This document shows, piece by piece, positions 6,297 to 8,830 of a stretch of DNA of 8,830 nt; the first letter of the stretch is position 1; each line of letters opens with the position of its first letter. Origin of the DNA: Limnobacter sp. GTDB lineage: Bacteria > Pseudomonadota > Gammaproteobacteria > Burkholderiales > Burkholderiaceae_B. Under the pieces are notes generated by a model. That model worked only from the letters and a program-made list of their open reading frames with translations. It did not search any database and was not told where the DNA came from. The position numbers were made by a program, and so were the translations under genes. Location: positions 1 through 8,830 of the forward strand of contig JAAURO010000051.1 of the NCBI GenBank assembly GCA_012032215.1, given 5' to 3'.

Positions 6297-8505
6297 TTGG
6301 CAACCTGATGGTTGGCCCCCCCTTTCCAAACTGCCTGCCTTTCACACGGGTTACGCGCTCTACGTATTCTATGCGGCGCAGTGCCATCAGCACTTTAGCC
6401 AGGTGTATGCGGTCTTGTACCTGAATGGTGATGTGCAGCAGTTTGCGGTACGGGGTTTCATCGCTCATGCTCAGGTTGTTGATGTTCGCCCCGGCATCCG
6501 ACAAAGTGGCGGCAATGGTGGCCAACGCGCCTTTTTCGTTCAGGGCTTGTAAATCGATGTTTACTTCAAAGGGGCGGGAGGTTTCGGGCGACCACTGTAC
6601 ATCGGTCCAGCGCTCGGGTTCGCGGCGAATTTGCTTGCGTGCGGTTTCGCATTCATCGGTGTGAATAATCAAGCCTGTGCCTTTGCGCACGTAGCCTACG
6701 ATGCGATCTCCGGGAATCGGCATGCAGCACGAGGCACGTTGCACCGACATGCCTTCGCCACCGTGAATCAGAATGGGTGCGCGCTCTTTGAGTTCTGGGG
6801 CATCCAGCCGGGTTTCCGATTTGCCCATGGCTATCAGCACGCGCCTGGCTACCACGGGGGCCACCCGGCGGCCTGCACCAATATCGGCCAGCAACTCTTC
6901 ACGGGTGCCGACCTGGGAGTCTTTCAGCAATTTGTCCCAAATGGCGTTGGGCAGGTTTTCCAGGGCTATTTCATCGGCTTCCAGTGCCTGAGTAAGCAAG
7001 CGTGTGCCTAGGCGTACGGTTTCTTCTAGGTTCATGGATTTGAGGTAATGCCGAATTTCGGAGCGGGCTTTGCCCGAACGCACAAAGCCCAGCCAAACGG
7101 GGTTGGGGCGGGAGTGGGGTGCGGTAATAATTTCAACCACATCGCCGCTTTTAAGGGCGGTGCGCAGGGGCTCAATAATCTGGTTGACGCGTGCGGCCAC
7201 GCATTGGTTGCCTACATCGGTGTGCACGGCGTAGGCAAAATCGACCACGGTTGCGCCGCGCGGCAGCGCCATGATTTTGCCATTCGGGGTAAACACATAC
7301 ACGGCATCGGGGAACAGGTCTACCTTGATGTGCTCCAGAAACTCGGCAGAGTCGCCTGTTTGGCTTTGAATATCCAGCAGAGATTGCAGCAGCCTGTGGG
7401 TTTGCGTTTGCACCTTGTTCAGGCCATCTGATTCGGTTTTGTAGAGCCAGTGGGCGGCTACCCCTTTTTCGGCAATCTGGTGCATGTCGGCGGTGCGGAT
7501 CTGAAACTCTACCGGGGTGCCGTAGGGGCCAATCAGGGTGGTGTGCAAGGACTGATAGCCATTTACCTTGGCAATGGCTATGTAATCTTTAAATTTGCCG
7601 GGCACGGGTTTAAACAGCTGGTGGAGTGCGCCCATGGCCATGTAGCAGGTGGGTACGTCTTTAACCACTACACGAAATCCATACACATCAAGCACTTGGG
7701 AGAAAGAAAGGCGCTTGTCTATCATTTTGCGGTAAATGCCGTACAGGGCTTTTTCACGACCTTTTACTTCGCAGCTGATCTGGTTTTGTTCGAGGCATTC
7801 CTGCACGGCAGTCAGAATTTTACTGACCACTTCGCGGCGGTTGCCGCGCGCAGCCAGCACGGCTTTTTGCAGGGTGGCGTAGCGAAAGGGGTTGCCGTGC
7901 TTGAAGCTTAAATCCAGCAATTCGCGGTAAATTTCGTTCAGGCCAAGCCGGTGGGCAATGGGCGCGTAAATATCGGTGGTTTCCAGGGCAATGCGGCGTT
8001 TTTTGGTGGCATTCATGATGCCAAGCGTGCGCATATTGTGCAGGCGGTCGGCCAGTTTCACCAAAATAACCCGCAAGTCGCGGGCCATGGCCAGCAGCAT
8101 TTTGCGAAAATTCTCGGCTTGGGCTTCTTCGCGTGAAGAAAACTCCATTTTGTCGAGTTTTGACAAGCCATCGACCAGTTCGGCTACCTGCGAGCCAAAC
8201 TGGTCGATCAGTTCTTCTTTGGTAACCCCGCAGTCTTCCAGGGTGTCGTGCATGAGTGCAGCTTGTATGGCCTGGCTGTCAAGCTGCCAGTGGGCGCACA
8301 GTTCGGCCACCGCAATGGGGTGGGTAATGTAGGGTTCGCCGGTGGCGCGGAATTGCCCAAGGTGCGCCTGGTCGGCAAACCGGTAAGCATCGCGCACGCG
8401 CTGAACCTCGGCTTCTGGCAGATAGCCAGAAGTCAGCTCGATGAGTTTGGAAATAGAGACAATATCGTTTCGATTCGGCTCGGGTTTCTCTTGGGCAGCG
8501 TGCAT
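6277..8505 (-). CDS. spoT: Bifunctional (p)ppGpp synthetase/hydrolase, SpoT/Rsh type
   Basis: Long RelA/SpoT homologue of 742 residues controlling the stringent-response alarmone. Domain order: HD hydrolase about 35-190, with THP at 61-63, the metal motif HDTLED at 86-91 and LADRLHNMRT at 151-160, so hydrolysis should be active; synthetase about 245-355, with GREKALYGIYRKM, the Mg-binding loop KFKD at 304-307, GYQSLHTT and EFQIRT plus AAHW; TGS domain about 402-462 (FTPNGKIMALPRGATVVDFAYAVHTD); a CC region with SCCMPIPGD at 592-600; and ACT domain about 645-722. The loop is RxKD in most bifunctional enzymes, and here the Arg is Lys. The intact HD motif favours SpoT over RelA. ATG 8505 is preceded by an in-frame TAA three codons upstream, and AGGGG is very close to it. 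The gene follows minE by 42 bp. The tail, about 20 residues after the ACT domain, overlaps murJ. The frame is intact. Confidence 0.95.
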   Translation of the reverse strand: MHAAQEKPEPNRNDIVSISKLIELTSGYLPEAEVQRVRDAYRFADQAHLGQFRATGEPYITHPIAVAELCAHWQLDSQAIQAALMHDTLEDCGVTKEELIDQFGSQVAELVDGLSKLDKMEFSSREEAQAENFRKMLLAMARDLRVILVKLADRLHNMRTLGIMNATKKRRIALETTDIYAPIAHRLGLNEIYRELLDLSFKHGNPFRYATLQKAVLAARGNRREVVSKILTAVQECLEQNQISCEVKGREKALYGIYRKMIDKRLSFSQVLDVYGFRVVVKDVPTCYMAMGALHQLFKPVPGKFKDYIAIAKVNGYQSLHTTLIGPYGTPVEFQIRTADMHQIAEKGVAAHWLYKTESDGLNKVQTQTHRLLQSLLDIQSQTGDSAEFLEHIKVDLFPDAVYVFTPNGKIMALPRGATVVDFAYAVHTDVGNQCVAARVNQIIEPLRTALKSGDVVEIITAPHSRPNPVWLGFVRSGKARSEIRHYLKSMNLEETVRLGTRLLTQALEADEIALENLPNAIWDKLLKDSQVGTREELLADIGAGRRVAPVVARRVLIAMGKSETRLDAPELKERAPILIHGGEGMSVQRASCCMPIPGDRIVGYVRKGTGLIIHTDECETARKQIRREPERWTDVQWSPETSRPFEVNIDLQALNEKGALATIAATLSDAGANINNLSMSDETPYRKLLHITIQVQDRIHLAKVLMALRRIEYVERVTRVKGRQFGKGGPTIRLPITSADG

Positions 8506-8520
8506 TTCCCCTGCTTAACT

Positions 8521-8533
8521 AAAACACTGTTTT
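8521..8533. promoter_or_regulatory. Palindrome AAAACACTGTTTT in the minE-spoT gap
   Basis: A perfect 6+1+6 palindrome, AAAACA-C-TGTTTT, 15 bp upstream of the spoT start codon. Its size and symmetry resemble a dimeric-repressor operator, and it would overlap the transcription start of the candidate promoter. No regulator can be named; AT-rich short palindromes also occur by chance. Confidence 0.25.
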
Positions 8534-8536
8534 CCT

Positions 8537-8565
8537 ATTGTGCTGATTTAATGTTGATCAGGCAA
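8537..8565 (-). promoter_or_regulatory. Candidate weak spoT promoter within the minE 3' end
   Basis: On the minus strand, TTGCCT (8560-8565) and CACAAT (8537-8542) are separated by 17 nt, each matching four of six sigma70 consensus bases. A start near 8530 would fall in the palindrome at 8521-8533. This could give spoT expression independent of minDE. The match is weak and may be chance. Confidence 0.25.
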
Positions 8566-8802
8566 GACGATGTTGACTTCGAGCATTTCCATATTGCCTT
8601 GCTTCTGAACGTTAAACTTTACATCCTGCTGGTCGATGGTTACATATTTTGCAATAACTTGCATCAGTTCGTCGCGCAACTGGGGAAGAAAGTCGGGGCC
8701 TTCCTGGTTGATGCGTTCGCGTGCGATGATGAGCGACAGTCGTTCTTTTGCAACATTGGCGGACTTTTTGCGATCGCCAAACAGCATTTTGATTAAAGAC
8801 AT
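8548..8802 (-). CDS. minE: Cell division topological specificity factor MinE
   Basis: An 84-residue partner of MinD that stimulates its ATPase and drives the Min oscillation, keeping the division site at mid-cell. The N-terminal SLIKMLFG is the amphipathic membrane-targeting segment. The region around 14-30 (NVAKERLSLIIARERI) is the MinD-contact helix. LPQLRDELMQVIAKYV plus DVKFNVQKQ and MLEVNIVLP form the C-terminal dimerisation domain. Length is normal. A strong GGAGG (8812-8816) lies inside the minD end, 9 nt before the ATG, and the gap to the minD stop is 5 bp, so minD and minE are cotranscribed. spoT follows on the same strand. Confidence 0.96.
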   Translation of the reverse strand: MSLIKMLFGDRKKSANVAKERLSLIIARERINQEGPDFLPQLRDELMQVIAKYVTIDQQDVKFNVQKQGNMEMLEVNIVLPDQH

Positions 8803-8807
8803 GGGTT

Positions 8808-8830
8808 TTAACCTCCGAACAGGCGTTTGA
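8808..8830 (-). CDS. minD: MinD C-terminal end (partial)
   Basis: The last codons before the window edge read KRLFGG-stop on the minus strand (stop at 8808-8810). This is the end of the conserved MinD amphipathic membrane-targeting sequence. Together with minE 5 bp downstream it identifies the septum-site ATPase. Only seven codons are visible, so the call rests on this motif plus the neighbour. Confidence 0.85.

Noticed and set aside
5691..6329. 212-codon minus-strand ORF opposite murJ
   Set aside because: Antisense to a clear MurJ reading frame, rich in Gln/His/Pro as expected of a shadow, with no recognisable motif.
6309..6330. Frameshift in spoT at the C run near 6316-6323
   Set aside because: Alternative frames extend far into the murJ antisense with no conserved sequence; the present frame ends shortly after the ACT domain, as expected.
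7048..8796. Plus-strand ORFs facing spoT and minE (for example 7048-7431, 7450-7911, 8248-8796)
   Set aside because: They lie wholly opposite strongly supported spoT/minE coding sequence, resemble no family I know, and carry composition expected of reverse-strand shadows.

Overview
The window is a stretch of housekeeping chromosome from a betaproteobacterium, most likely Burkholderiales and Alcaligenaceae-like. That placement is an inference from three things: the ispA-dxs-folE2 gene order, a DUF3579 protein next to rpsT/murJ, and the protein sequences themselves. The base composition is moderately GC-rich by eye. I see no mobile element, phage gene, CRISPR array, tRNA or rRNA.

Layout. (1) Positions 1-3627, plus strand: a tightly coupled operon of ispA (5' end cut by the window edge), dxs and folE2, joined by ATGA stop/start overlaps. 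ispA and dxs belong to isoprenoid precursor synthesis by the MEP pathway, and folE2 opens folate synthesis. (2) 3628-3777: a short intergenic stretch with a 9-bp imperfect tandem repeat. (3) 3778-4094, plus: a DUF3579 protein whose real start is a GTG upstream of the first ATG. (4) 4095-4351: a gene-free, palindrome-rich convergent spacer. (5) 4352-4615, minus: rpsT with a clear sigma70-type promoter, divergent from murJ. (6) 4735-6296, plus: murJ, the lipid II flippase; its last 20 bp overlap the 3' end of the facing gene. (7) 6277-8830, minus: minD (last codons only), minE and a full-length bifunctional RelA/SpoT-type (p)ppGpp synthetase/hydrolase.

The dominant oddity is that every complete or partial plus-strand gene (ispA, dxs, folE2, DUF3579, murJ) is interrupted by single-base frameshifts, eight in all. 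Seven are apparent one-base losses inside homopolymer runs and one is a one-base gain. Repairing each restores a continuous family-typical protein with its catalytic motifs intact. Homopolymer-type sequencing or assembly error is the simplest reading; very recent gene decay or slippage rescue cannot be excluded from the sequence alone. For folE2 and DUF3579, a plain ORF call loses the conserved C-terminus and N-terminus respectively.

I did not find a convincing new biological system. The most interesting biological points are the minD-minE-spoT linkage, the tail-to-tail murJ/spoT overlap, a roughly 24-residue insertion in Dxs, and the two repeat-bearing gene-free stretches.
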